A DNA stretch of 64,000 nt from JAFAZI01 sp035501255 (GTDB lineage Bacteria > Actinomycetota > Actinomycetes > JAFAQI01): positions 1-64,000 of the forward strand of contig DATJWM010000135.1 of the NCBI GenBank assembly GCA_035501255.1, written 5' to 3'. Under the pieces are notes generated by a model that was not told where the DNA came from, made no database searches, and saw nothing but the letters and a program-made list of their open reading frames with translations. Positions within the stretch are counted from its first letter, which is position 1; every line of letters begins with the position of its first letter. This document shows, piece after piece, positions 35,751 through 44,367 of this stretch. A program made the position numbers and the translations under genes.

Positions 35751-36986
35751 ATGACGACGACCCCATGTGCACCGCCCCCCACGACGAACCCGCGAGTCGA
35801 CCAACGCGATCCCGGGACGAGGCCGGACCCGCAGGCCGTTGTCGACATCGTCGTCCCTGTCTACAACGAGCAGGCGAGCCTCGAGGTCAGTGTCCGGCGC
35901 CTGCACGTGTTCCTTTCGAGCGCACTACCCGTCTCGGCGCGGATCACCATTGCCGACAACGCCAGCACCGACGGGACGTGGCCACTTGCGTGTCGGCTCG
36001 CCTGCGACCTGCCTGGGGTCCGAGCCATCCGGCTCGAGCGCAAAGGCCGAGGCCGGGCGCTGCGCAACGCCTGGACCGACAGCGACGCCGACATCCTCGT
36101 CTACATGGACGTCGACCTCTCGACCGACCTCGCGGCGCTGCTTCCGCTGATCGCGCCGCTGCTGTCCGGCCACAGCGACCTGGCGATCGGGACGCGGCTC
36201 GCACACGGTTCCCGGGTTGTCCGCGGCCGCAAGCGCGAGTTCATCTCCCGGACCTACAACCGGATCGTTCGGGCCTCCCTCGGCGCCCGCTTCTCAGACG
36301 CGCAGTGCGGTTTCAAGGCGATCCGGCGCGACCGGGCACAGCAACTGCTCCCGCTCGTTCGCGACGAGGAGTGGTTCTTCGACACCGAGTTGCTCGTCCT
36401 CGCCGAGCGCGCCGGGCTGCGCATCCACGAGGTGCCGGTCGACTGGATCGACGACCCGGTCTCGAAGGTGGACATCACCTCAACCGCCGTCGCCGACCTC
36501 AAGGGCATCGCCCGGTTGCGGCGAAGCCTCGCCCGGGATCAGGTCGCGCTGCGCGTCGAACCGGAGCCAGGCCCGCCGCGCACCAGCGCCCAGATCGTTC
36601 GGTTCGCGGCGATCGGCGTCGCCAGCACGATCGCGTACGTCGTCCTCTACCTGATGCTGCGGGTCGGCCTCGGACCGGTTCTCGCGAACGCACTCGCGCT
36701 CCTCACCACCGCGATCGCGAACACAGCGGTGAACCGCCGGCTCACCTTCGGGGTCCGTGGGCGGGCGAACGCGGTCAGGCACCAGGCCCAGGGTTTGGCG
36801 GTCTTCGGCCTCGCCCTTGCCGTCACGACGGCCGCACTCGGCGTCCTGCACGCGGCATCGGCCAACCCCGGCCGCAGCACCGAGGCCTCCGTCCTGGTGA
36901 TCGCGAACCTCGCCGCGACCGCGATCCGCTTCGGGCTGCTCCGAGGCTGGGTGTTTGCTGGCTCACAGGCGGCTCACAGGGGATGA
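35751..36986 (+). CDS. Fused GT2 glycosyltransferase (DPM1-like) and GtrA membrane protein
   Basis: A 411-residue fusion. The N-terminal 240 residues are a family 2 glycosyltransferase: VDIVVPVYNEQ, then VYMDVDLSTDL with the DxD-type metal motif and DAQCGFKAIRR, as in dolichol-phosphate mannose synthase-like enzymes. The C-terminal part (about 280-405) is a four-helix GtrA domain starting RFAAIGVASTIAYVVLYLML, which moves polyprenyl-linked sugars across the membrane. The product would be a polyprenyl-phosphate sugar for envelope glycans. Its last codons overlap the direct repeats ahead of the response regulator gene. The start ATG 35751 has no strong ribosome site. Confidence 0.88.
   Translation: MTTTPCAPPPTTNPRVDQRDPGTRPDPQAVVDIVVPVYNEQASLEVSVRRLHVFLSSALPVSARITIADNASTDGTWPLACRLACDLPGVRAIRLERKGRGRALRNAWTDSDADILVYMDVDLSTDLAALLPLIAPLLSGHSDLAIGTRLAHGSRVVRGRKREFISRTYNRIVRASLGARFSDAQCGFKAIRRDRAQQLLPLVRDEEWFFDTELLVLAERAGLRIHEVPVDWIDDPVSKVDITSTAVADLKGIARLRRSLARDQVALRVEPEPGPPRTSAQIVRFAAIGVASTIAYVVLYLMLRVGLGPVLANALALLTTAIANTAVNRRLTFGVRGRANAVRHQAQGLAVFGLALAVTTAALGVLHAASANPGRSTEASVLVIANLAATAIRFGLLRGWVFAGSQAAHRG
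36962..36979 (+). promoter_or_regulatory. Perfect CTCACAG direct repeat (11-bp period) upstream of response regulator
   Basis: CTCACAG occurs at 36962-36968 and again at 36973-36979, exactly 11 bp apart, inside the last codons of the GT2-GtrA gene and about 90 bp before the regulator's start. This is the usual architecture of OmpR-family binding sites and suggests autoregulation. Confidence 0.55.
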
Positions 36987-37067
36987 TCAGGAGCGCGTCA
37001 GCGCGCGGCGGGACCCTAGGTCATGACGCTGACCAGCGAGGCGCGAGCCGACGTGCAGAGGATCGAT

Positions 37068-37784
37068 ATGACCGCGCAGCCAAGTCCGGCCGGAGAAGCC
37101 CGACTGCTCGTCGTCGACGACGAGCCGAACATCCTCGAACTGCTGTCGGCGAGCCTGCGCTTCGCCGGATTCGACGTCGCCACCGCAACCAACGGCAACG
37201 AGGCGCTCAAGGTCGCGACGACCTACCGGCCCGACCTCATCGTGCTCGACGTCATGATGCCGGGCATCGACGGATTCGAAGTGGTCCGGCGGCTGCGGCA
37301 GGACGAGCAGCGCATGCCGGTGCTCTTTTTGACCGCCCGCGACGCCACCGAGGACAAGATCACCGGACTGACCCTCGGTGGCGATGACTACATCACCAAG
37401 CCGTTCAGCCTCGAGGAGGTCATCGCGCGGATCCGGGCGGTCCTGCGCCGGCTGTCGGTCGCGGCGCCGGGACCGAATTATGCCGTGCTGACCTACGGCG
37501 ACATCGAACTCAACGACGACACCCACGAGGTGTTCAAGGCAGGTACGCCGGTGTCGCTGTCGCCGACGGAGTTCAAGCTCCTGCGCTACTTCATGCAAAA
37601 CCCGACGCGGGTGCTGTCCAAGGCGCAGATCCTCGACCATGTCTGGCACTACGACTTCGGCGGCGATGCGAACGTGGTGGAGTCCTACGTGTCCTATCTC
37701 CGCCGCAAGGTCGACACCACCGAGCCCCGCCTGCTGCACACCATCCGAAGCGTCGGATACGTTCTGCGACTGCCGCGCGAGTAG
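37068..37784 (+). CDS. OmpR-family response regulator
   Basis: A 238-residue two-domain regulator. In the receiver domain the acidic pocket DDE (residues 17-19), phospho-acceptor Asp61 in VLDVMMPG, Thr in LFLTARD and Lys in YITKPF are all present. The C-terminal winged helix shows LSPTEFKLLRYFMQNP and VESYVSYLRRKVD. ATG 37068 is preferred because AGAGGA lies 5 nt upstream; ATG 37023 in the same frame would add 15 residues. The sensor kinase gene starts 2 nt after its stop. Direct repeats upstream suggest that it controls itself and the export cluster. Confidence 0.94.
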   Translation: MTAQPSPAGEARLLVVDDEPNILELLSASLRFAGFDVATATNGNEALKVATTYRPDLIVLDVMMPGIDGFEVVRRLRQDEQRMPVLFLTARDATEDKITGLTLGGDDYITKPFSLEEVIARIRAVLRRLSVAAPGPNYAVLTYGDIELNDDTHEVFKAGTPVSLSPTEFKLLRYFMQNPTRVLSKAQILDHVWHYDFGGDANVVESYVSYLRRKVDTTEPRLLHTIRSVGYVLRLPRE

Positions 37785-37786
37785 CT

Positions 37787-39391
37787 GTGCCCAATCCCGT
37801 CCTTGCCGCGCGCGGACTTGCCGCCCGAACCCCACTGCGGATCAAGCTGGTCGCGGCGTTCCTCGTCCTTGCCGCGGCCGGATTGACGCTCACCGCGTTC
37901 GCGGCGACGGCCGCGCTTCGGTCCTATCTCCTGAATCGACTCGATGACCAGCTGGCCACGGCTGCCGGCCCGATCGCGAACCGAGCCGGCGGATTTAACG
38001 CCCAGCCCGACCGTTACGGCGCTCCTCCCGGCGGCAGCGCGACCGGCAGCGAAAGCGTTCCGAGCAGCGGGAGCTCGCGGACCCAACCGACGCCGAGCGC
38101 GTTCTACGTCGCCTTCATCGACCCGTCCGGACGAATCGATGCCCCGCCCACCAGCCAGTTCGGCGTGACCTCGCCGCCGAAGCTGCCGACCCTGACGACC
38201 GCACGGTTGGCGGCGTTGCACGGCAAGCCGTTCACGGTGTCCTCGCGCGACGGCCACACGTCCTGGCGGGTCGTCGCGCACGAACTGCCGGACGACTCGG
38301 GCGGCATCGTCGTCGCGACCTCGATGACCGAGCTGAACCACACCGTGACTCACCTGATCCTGCTCGAGCTGGTGATCGGTGGTCTCGTTCTGGTCCTGAT
38401 GGGCGGCGGCGGATACCTGCTGATCCGGCGCTCGCTGCGCCCCCTCGTCGAGGTTGAGCACACGGCGGAGGCCATTGCGGCAGGTGACCTGACCCGACGA
38501 GTGACCCCGTTACCCACCAGCACGGAGCTCGGACGGCTCTCCGACGCGCTCAACTCGATGTTGGGACAGATCGAGACGGCGTTCGCCAAGGAACGCGACT
38601 CCCAGCGCAAGGCAAAGGCGTCCGAGGACAAGATGCGCCAGTTCGTCGCCGACGCGAGCCACGAGCTGCGAACGCCGCTCACCTCGATCCGTGGGTTCGC
38701 CGAACTGCACCGGATGGGTGCCACCACGGACGAGGCCGAGGTCGCCCGGCTGATGCGCCGAGTCGAAGACGAGGCCGCACGGATGGGCGTCCTCGTCGAC
38801 GACCTGCTCCTGCTGGCCCGGCTCGACCAGCAACGTCCGCTCGAGCAGGCGCCCGTCGACCTGCTCGAGATCGCCAGCGACGTCGTCCACGACGCCCGGG
38901 TGGTCGCGCCGGATCGCGCCATCGACCTCAAGGTCTCCACCACCTCGCCGCCGGTCGTGATCGGCGACGAGCTGCGCTTGCGTCAGGTCGTGCGCAACCT
39001 CATGACCAACGCACTGACCCACACGCCGGCCGGCACTGCGGTGGCGGTGATCGTGTCGACCAGCGACGGCACGCCACCGCAAGCCGTCGTCGAGATCGCT
39101 GACGCCGGCCCCGGTCTCGCCGAGCAGGACGCGGCCCACGCCTTCGAGCGGTTCTATCGCGCCGACAGTTCACGCAGCCGCGCGGGTGGAGGAACAGGGC
39201 TCGGCCTCGCGATCGTGCACGGGATCGTCACCGCGCACGGCGGAACGGTCTCGATCGACTCCCGCCCCGGCGAAGGGGCGATCTTCCGCGTCAGTCTTCC
39301 GTTGACGAGCCCGTCCTTCCTCTCGACCTCGGCGCACGACGCCGACGATGATCCCGAGGCGCAACGGGCGGATCTCGGCCAACGGCGTTAG
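37787..39391 (+). CDS. Membrane sensor histidine kinase
   Basis: A 534-residue kinase partner of the upstream regulator. Two membrane helices (about 20-45 and 186-206) flank an extracytoplasmic sensor of about 140 residues rich in Ser, Gly and Pro. A HAMP linker (RSLRPLVEVEHTAEAIAAGD) precedes the HisKA box with His292 in DASHELRTPLTSIRG. The ATPase domain shows N (MTNALTHT), G1 (DAGPGL), F (FERFYR) and G2 (GGGTGLGLAI) boxes. The start is GTG 37787. The signal is unknown; an envelope or antimicrobial stress fits the linked exporter. Confidence 0.94.
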   Translation: MPNPVLAARGLAARTPLRIKLVAAFLVLAAAGLTLTAFAATAALRSYLLNRLDDQLATAAGPIANRAGGFNAQPDRYGAPPGGSATGSESVPSSGSSRTQPTPSAFYVAFIDPSGRIDAPPTSQFGVTSPPKLPTLTTARLAALHGKPFTVSSRDGHTSWRVVAHELPDDSGGIVVATSMTELNHTVTHLILLELVIGGLVLVLMGGGGYLLIRRSLRPLVEVEHTAEAIAAGDLTRRVTPLPTSTELGRLSDALNSMLGQIETAFAKERDSQRKAKASEDKMRQFVADASHELRTPLTSIRGFAELHRMGATTDEAEVARLMRRVEDEAARMGVLVDDLLLLARLDQQRPLEQAPVDLLEIASDVVHDARVVAPDRAIDLKVSTTSPPVVIGDELRLRQVVRNLMTNALTHTPAGTAVAVIVSTSDGTPPQAVVEIADAGPGLAEQDAAHAFERFYRADSSRSRAGGGTGLGLAIVHGIVTAHGGTVSIDSRPGEGAIFRVSLPLTSPSFLSTSAHDADDDPEAQRADLGQRR

Positions 39392-39403
39392 ATGATGCCG
39401 TAG

Positions 39404-40612
39404 ATGCCACCACCGTCCGCCACCAGAATCGCGGCGACCGCGCGCCGGATCGACCGCGCCGCCGGTGAGTTGTCGAACCGTGCGCAGCGGATGATGGAGG
39501 AGACGCTTCCGTGGTTTGCCACGATGCCCCCGCAGCCGCGGACGCTGGTCGGCTTGATCATCCAGGCCGGAATCCAGGGCTTCGCCGATTGGCTCCGCGC
39601 TCCCGGTGCCGGCTCCCGGATCACCGCGGACGTGTTCGCGCTCGCCCCGACCGATCTCGCAAGCGTCGTGACCCTGGAGCAGACGGTCGAGCTCGTCCGA
39701 ATCGCGGTCGAAGTGACCGAGGATGCGATCGAGGAGCTCGCCGCTCCCACCCAGCAGGTCTGGTTGCGCGAGGCGACCCTGCGCTACTCACGGGAGATCG
39801 CGTTCGCGGCCGCTCTCGTCTACGCCCGTGCAGCCGAGCAGCGCGGCACGTGGGACGCGCGGTTGGAGTCGCTCGTGGTCGATGCGATCGTCCGCGGCGA
39901 AGTCAGCGACTCGGTGCTGTCCCGGGCCGCGGCCCTCGGCTGGGCACAGCCCGAGCAGATCTTCGCGATGGCCGGTCGGGCACCGGACGGTGATCCGGAG
40001 CGGATCCTGTCCCACGTGCGACGCCTCGGTTCGGACACCGGCACAGACATCCTCGCCGGAATCCAGACGTCGCGTCTTGTCGTGATCGTCGGTACGACCA
40101 GCAAGATCAGCCGGGTGACGAAAGCGCTGCTACCGGCGTTCGGCGCCGGGCCGATCGTCACCGGCCTCCCAGTCACCGGCCTTGCCGCGGCCGCGGTCTC
40201 GGTGCAGGAAGTCCTGGCCGCGCTGCGCGTTGCGGCGGCCTGGCCGGAAGCGCCGCGGCCGGTGAACAGCGACGACCTGCTTGCCGAGCGAGCGATCGGT
40301 GGCGACCAGCGAGCCGTGCGTGCGCTGATCACCGAGATCTACCAGCCACTCGCCGAGGATCCGCATCTGATCGCGACCGCGGATGCCTTCGTCCGCTGCG
40401 GCGGGGCGATCGAGTCGACCGGGCGTGCGTTGTTTGTCCATCCAAACACGGTGAGATACCGATTACGACGCATTCACGAGGTTTGTCGGCACGATCTGAC
40501 CGACGGCCGGGAGCGCTACATCATCCAGGTTGCTCTGACCCTGGGCCGACTCGAGATCCCCGGGGCGGAGGAGCCGAGCATCGCGCCACCGGCGAAGGTG
40601 GTGAGCTTGTAG
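39404..40612 (+). CDS. fasR: FasR-type PucR/CdaR-family transcriptional regulator
   Basis: A 402-residue regulator with the PucR/CdaR architecture: an N-terminal all-helical region, a central GGDEF-like regulatory fold (about 180-290) and a C-terminal helix-turn-helix of the HTH_30 type (STGRALFVHPNTVRYRLRRI). Its position directly before fabD matches Streptomyces FasR, the activator of the fabD-fabH-acpP-fabF operon. It starts 12 bp after the sensor kinase stop, so it might be partly cotranscribed with the two-component system. The start ATG 39404 lacks a strong ribosome site. Confidence 0.88.
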   Translation: MPPPSATRIAATARRIDRAAGELSNRAQRMMEETLPWFATMPPQPRTLVGLIIQAGIQGFADWLRAPGAGSRITADVFALAPTDLASVVTLEQTVELVRIAVEVTEDAIEELAAPTQQVWLREATLRYSREIAFAAALVYARAAEQRGTWDARLESLVVDAIVRGEVSDSVLSRAAALGWAQPEQIFAMAGRAPDGDPERILSHVRRLGSDTGTDILAGIQTSRLVVIVGTTSKISRVTKALLPAFGAGPIVTGLPVTGLAAAAVSVQEVLAALRVAAAWPEAPRPVNSDDLLAERAIGGDQRAVRALITEIYQPLAEDPHLIATADAFVRCGGAIESTGRALFVHPNTVRYRLRRIHEVCRHDLTDGRERYIIQVALTLGRLEIPGAEEPSIAPPAKVVSL

Positions 40613-40626
40613 GATTCATACAAAGT

Positions 40627-40657
40627 TTTCGACCGAAAGACTGTGTGTGCCTACGCT
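40627..40657 (+). promoter_or_regulatory. Predicted fabD operon promoter with overlapping TTTCG/CGAAA inverted repeat
   Basis: A -35-like TTCGAC (40628-40633) and a -10-like TACGCT (40652-40657) are 18 bp apart, 34 bp before the fabD start. The inverted pair TTTCG/CGAAA with a 2-nt spacer overlaps the -35 element and could be the binding site of FasR. The -10 fits the actinobacterial TAnnnT pattern. Confidence 0.5.
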
Positions 40658-40691
40658 GACTTCACTGCCACTCTCGGGACAGGGTTGATAC

Positions 40692-41855
40692 GTGCTTGCG
40701 ATCCTCGCTCCGGGCCAGGGAGCCCAGAAGCAGGGGTTTCTTTCCGGCTGGTTAACTCGCGATGGCGTTCGTGAGCGCCTCGAAAGCTGGCGGGACAGCG
40801 CCGGAATCGACCTGGTCGCCGCCGGTACTGAAATGTCGGACACTGACATTACCGACACCGCGATCGCCCAGCCGCTCATTGTCGCCGCGAGCCTCGCGAC
40901 CGCCGAGCTCCTGCCCGCACTCCCGACCGACACGATCTTCGCCGGACACAGCGTCGGTGAGTTCGCTGCTGCCGCGCTCGCCGGTTCGCTGAGCGCCGAC
41001 GCCGCGCTCCGCCTGGTCGCGGCGCGGGGTGCGGCCATGGCGAGCGCATCCGCGGCAGCGCCGAGCGGGATGGTCGCGATCCTCGGCGGCGAGCCGGAGG
41101 CGGTCGTGTCGGCAATCACCGCAGCCGGCGCCTGGCTCGCCAACTTCAACGCTCGGGGACAACTGGTCGCGGCGGGTACCAACGAGGCGATCGCGAGGCT
41201 CACCGACGCGGCGCCGGCAGGCGCTCGGCTGCGCCCGCTGGCCGTTGCCGGCGCCTTCCACACCGAGCTGATGGCCCCCGCTCAGGAGGAGATCGCCGCA
41301 GCTGCGACACTCGTGGCGCCGGCGCCTTGCGCCGGCGGCATGTTGTCCAACTCCGACGGCACCCTCGTTCACGACGGCCCCGAGATCCTGCGCCGGCTCG
41401 TGTCCCAGGTCACGCGCCCGGTCCGGTGGGACCTGTGCATGCAGACCATGGCGGCAATGGGAGTGACCGCCGCGATCGAGCTCGCCCCGGCAGGCACGCT
41501 CACCGCGCTGCTGCGCCGCGATCTCCCTGACGTGGCCACCGTCGCCCTTCGCGACCCCGACGACCTGGAGGCGGCGTACGCCCTGATCAGCGAGCACACT
41601 GCCGAACTGACCTGTCTACCCATGCCCTGGCAGCTCGTGGTCGCACCCGCGAAGGGAATCGCGAGCCTCACCGACCCTGCAGGGTCGGTCGAGCTCGCGG
41701 CCGGTGACGTCGTACTGCAAGTCAGCACCCGGACCGAGTGCATCGACGTCCGCACCGACAGCGCCGGACACCTGGTCGAATGGCTGGTCGCCGACGGCGA
41801 CCCGGTCAACGAGGGACAGCCGCTGGCGCGGATTGCCGCGGATGGTCACGCATGA
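40692..41855 (+). CDS. fabD: Malonyl-CoA:ACP transacylase with extra C-terminal biotinyl/lipoyl-like domain
   Basis: FabD loads malonyl groups onto ACP for type II fatty-acid synthesis. The active site is intact: Gln9 in PGQG, Ser87 in GHSVGE, Arg112 and His190 in GAFHTEL. The transacylase ends near residue 305, the usual length. About 75 extra residues follow. The stretch GHLVEWLVADGDPVNEGQPLARI, of which the core is VADGDPVNEGQPLARI, matches the second half of a biotin carboxyl carrier or lipoyl domain. The hairpin reads STRTE where EAMKM is expected, so the acceptor Lys is missing. The start is GTG 40692. The stop overlaps the fabH ATG. Confidence 0.93.
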   Translation: MLAILAPGQGAQKQGFLSGWLTRDGVRERLESWRDSAGIDLVAAGTEMSDTDITDTAIAQPLIVAASLATAELLPALPTDTIFAGHSVGEFAAAALAGSLSADAALRLVAARGAAMASASAAAPSGMVAILGGEPEAVVSAITAAGAWLANFNARGQLVAAGTNEAIARLTDAAPAGARLRPLAVAGAFHTELMAPAQEEIAAAATLVAPAPCAGGMLSNSDGTLVHDGPEILRRLVSQVTRPVRWDLCMQTMAAMGVTAAIELAPAGTLTALLRRDLPDVATVALRDPDDLEAAYALISEHTAELTCLPMPWQLVVAPAKGIASLTDPAGSVELAAGDVVLQVSTRTECIDVRTDSAGHLVEWLVADGDPVNEGQPLARIAADGHA

Positions 41856-42817
41856 CGCCGCTGTTGAATGCTCCCACCGGTCTCCGGCATAGCCGGATCA
41901 TCGGTCTCGGCGAGGAACGACCGGTGCAGGCCGTGACCAACGACGAGCTGTCAACCACGCTCGACACCTCCGACGAGTGGATCCGCCAACGGACCGGGAT
42001 CGCGTCGCGTCGAGTCGCGGGGCCGGAGGAGACCGTCGTCTCGATGGCCTCCGAGGCAGCCCTCAAGGCCGTCGCCGACGCCGGAATCGACCCCGAGCAG
42101 GTGGGCCTGGTCATCGTCGCCACCTGCTCGATGCCACAGCCGATTCCCGGGGCCGCCCCGCAGGTGGCCACGGCGCTCGGCGCCTCACGAGCGGGGGCGT
42201 TCGACCTCAACGCCGCATGTGCAGGCTTCTGTTACGCGCTGTCTGTCGGCTCGGACGCCGTCCGGCTCGGCACCACCGACTACGTCGTGGTGATCGGAGC
42301 GGAGAAGATCACCAACTGGGTCGACTGGACCGACCGTTCCTCGGCGATCCTCTTCGGCGACGGCGCCGGGGCGGTGGTGATCGGCCCGTCCGACACACCC
42401 GGGATCAGCCCCGTCGTCTCCGGCAGCGATGGCACCGCGCATCACCTGATCGACATGAGCGAGGACAACCGCCTCCGCCTCGACGGACCGGCAGTGTTCC
42501 GATGGGCGACCACCACGCTCGGTGACGTCGCGCTCGACGTGTGCCGCACAGCCGGCATCGACCCGGTGGACCTGTCGGCCGTCGTCCTCCACCAGGCGAA
42601 CTTGCGGATTATCAACGCGATCGCCCGTCGGATCGGCGCCGACAACGCCGTGGTGGCGACCGACGTCGTCGATGCCGGGAACACCTCGGCAGCCTCGGTT
42701 CCGCTCGCCCTGGCCCGACTTCGTCGCGAAGGTGCGATCACCACGGGGGACCTCGCCTTGACCCTGTCCTTCGGGTCCGGCCTCACCTGGGCCGGCTCCG
42801 TCGTCACGATGCCGTGA
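41852..42817 (+). CDS. fabH: 3-oxoacyl-ACP synthase III
   Basis: FabH starts fatty-acid chains by condensing an acyl-CoA primer with malonyl-ACP. The protein has 321 residues. The catalytic triad is Cys123 in NAACAGFCYAL, His247 in LHQANLRI and Asn277 in DAGNTSAAS. ATG 41852 overlaps the fabD stop codon. Primer choice (acetyl versus branched acyl) cannot be read with confidence from the sequence. It lies second in the FAS II operon. Confidence 0.97.
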   Translation: MTPLLNAPTGLRHSRIIGLGEERPVQAVTNDELSTTLDTSDEWIRQRTGIASRRVAGPEETVVSMASEAALKAVADAGIDPEQVGLVIVATCSMPQPIPGAAPQVATALGASRAGAFDLNAACAGFCYALSVGSDAVRLGTTDYVVVIGAEKITNWVDWTDRSSAILFGDGAGAVVIGPSDTPGISPVVSGSDGTAHHLIDMSEDNRLRLDGPAVFRWATTTLGDVALDVCRTAGIDPVDLSAVVLHQANLRIINAIARRIGADNAVVATDVVDAGNTSAASVPLALARLRREGAITTGDLALTLSFGSGLTWAGSVVTMP

Positions 42818-42889
42818 CCGCACGATCCGCACGAGCAGTACGACCGGCACCACCCGCCCGACAGATATCAACCCCACAGGAGAGTTCAG

Positions 42890-43138
42890 ATGGCTGAGCA
42901 AGACATCCTCACCACCCTCGGCGAGATCGTCGAAGAGGCAACCGGCATCCCGGCGAGCAAGGTCGTCCCGGCCGCCTCGTTCGTGAACGACCTCGACATC
43001 GACTCGCTGTCGATGGTCGAGATCGCGACCATGGCGGAGGACAAGTTCAACGTGTCGATCCCGGACTCCGAGCTCGCGAAGCTCAAGACCGTTGCCGACG
43101 TCGTGGAGTTCCTCGAGAAGGCCGGCGTTCCAGCATGA
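42890..43138 (+). CDS. acpP: Acyl carrier protein
   Basis: An 82-residue acidic carrier. Ser39 in LDIDSLSMVEI receives the 4'-phosphopantetheine arm. The start has AGGAGAG about 7 nt upstream. The 72-bp gap after fabH is the largest in the operon and may hold an internal promoter, although none is clear. The stop overlaps the fabF ATG by 4 nt. It carries all intermediates between the Fab enzymes encoded around it. Confidence 0.97.
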   Translation: MAEQDILTTLGEIVEEATGIPASKVVPAASFVNDLDIDSLSMVEIATMAEDKFNVSIPDSELAKLKTVADVVEFLEKAGVPA

Positions 43139-44367
43139 GTCCGCGCGAGGTCGTCATCACCGGCCTCGGCGCGACCACTCCGCTCGGTGGAGACATGCCC
43201 TCCACCTGGCGGGGACTTCTCGCCGGTCAGTCCGGCGCGGTAGTTCTCGACCACGAGTGGGCCGCCGACCTCCCGGTGCGGATCGCCGCACCTGCGGCGA
43301 CCGACCCGTCGACGCTGCTGCCCGCCGCGAGGCTGCGCAGCCTCGACCGCAGCCAGCAGCTTGCGATCGTCGCCGCCCGGGAGGCGTGGGCGGACGCGGG
43401 CGAGCCGGACGTTGATCCGGTCCGGCTCGGCGCAGCCGTGTCCAGCGGGATCGGTGGCCTGACCACCGTCATCGAGCAGTACGACGTACTTCGGGAGCGT
43501 GGCGCCCGCCGGATGTCCCCGTTCACCGTCCCGATGATCATGCCCAACGGCCCGGCCGCCGTCGTGGCACTCGAGCTCGGCGCCCGGGCGGGCGCACACT
43601 CACCGGTGTCCGCGTGCGCGTCCGGATCCGAAGCGATCGCCTACGGCCTGGACATGATCCGGCTCGGGCGCGCCGACGTCGTGGTGTGCGGCGGCTCGGA
43701 GGCGGTCGTTCATCAGTTGACGCTCGCAGCGTTCGCGGCGATGCGCGCGCTGTCGACCCGCCACGACGCACCTGAGGCCGCCTCCCGGCCGTTCGACAAG
43801 GGCCGGGACGGCTTCGTGCTCGCCGAGGGCGCGTCGATCCTCGTTCTCGAAGCGCGCGAGCACGCCGAGGCGCGGGGCGCGTCGATCTACGCCGTCCTCG
43901 CCGGAGCGGGCATGGCCAGCGACGCCCACCACATCGCCGCTCCGGATCCGGACGGCGATGGCGCGGGCAGGGCGATGACGACGGCGCTGCGTGACGCCGG
44001 CGTCGGGACAGCCGACGTCGCCCACATCAACGCCCACGCGACGTCCACCCCGGCCGGAGACGTCGCCGAGGCGATCGCCATCAAGCGAGCGTTCGGCGCG
44101 GATGCCGATGCGATCGCGGTCACGGCGACCAAGTCCTGCACCGGCCACCTCCTCGGTGCCGCCGGTGCCTTGGAGACGGCCATCACCGCGATGTCGCTGC
44201 GCGAGCACGTCGTCCCCGCGATCCGCAATCTCGACGACCCCGACGACGAGGTCGGCCTCGACCTGGTCGCGGTCACCCCGCGTCCTCTTGCTACGGGCAA
44301 AGCGGCGCTGTCCAACTCGTTCGGCTTCGGCGGACACGACGTCGCCCTGGTCCTGACGGAGGCCTGA
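43135..44367 (+). CDS. fabF: 3-oxoacyl-ACP synthase II
   Basis: FabF elongates acyl-ACP by decarboxylative condensation with malonyl-ACP. The protein has 410 residues. The catalytic residues are Cys161 in VSACASGSEA, His301 in INAHATSTPAGD and His338 in CTGHLLGAAGA, with Lys333 nearby. The KAS gatekeeping loop GFGGHDVALV is near the C-terminus. It overlaps acpP by 4 nt and shares a base with the accD start, so translation is coupled. It is related to mycobacterial KasA/KasB; which chain lengths it prefers is not visible. Confidence 0.96.
   Translation: MSPREVVITGLGATTPLGGDMPSTWRGLLAGQSGAVVLDHEWAADLPVRIAAPAATDPSTLLPAARLRSLDRSQQLAIVAAREAWADAGEPDVDPVRLGAAVSSGIGGLTTVIEQYDVLRERGARRMSPFTVPMIMPNGPAAVVALELGARAGAHSPVSACASGSEAIAYGLDMIRLGRADVVVCGGSEAVVHQLTLAAFAAMRALSTRHDAPEAASRPFDKGRDGFVLAEGASILVLEAREHAEARGASIYAVLAGAGMASDAHHIAAPDPDGDGAGRAMTTALRDAGVGTADVAHINAHATSTPAGDVAEAIAIKRAFGADADAIAVTATKSCTGHLLGAAGALETAITAMSLREHVVPAIRNLDDPDDEVGLDLVAVTPRPLATGKAALSNSFGFGGHDVALVLTEA

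Noticed and set aside
35618..37387. 589-residue plus-strand frame across the GT2-GtrA and response-regulator genes
   Set aside because: It is an out-of-frame, Arg-rich shadow of two well-supported genes.
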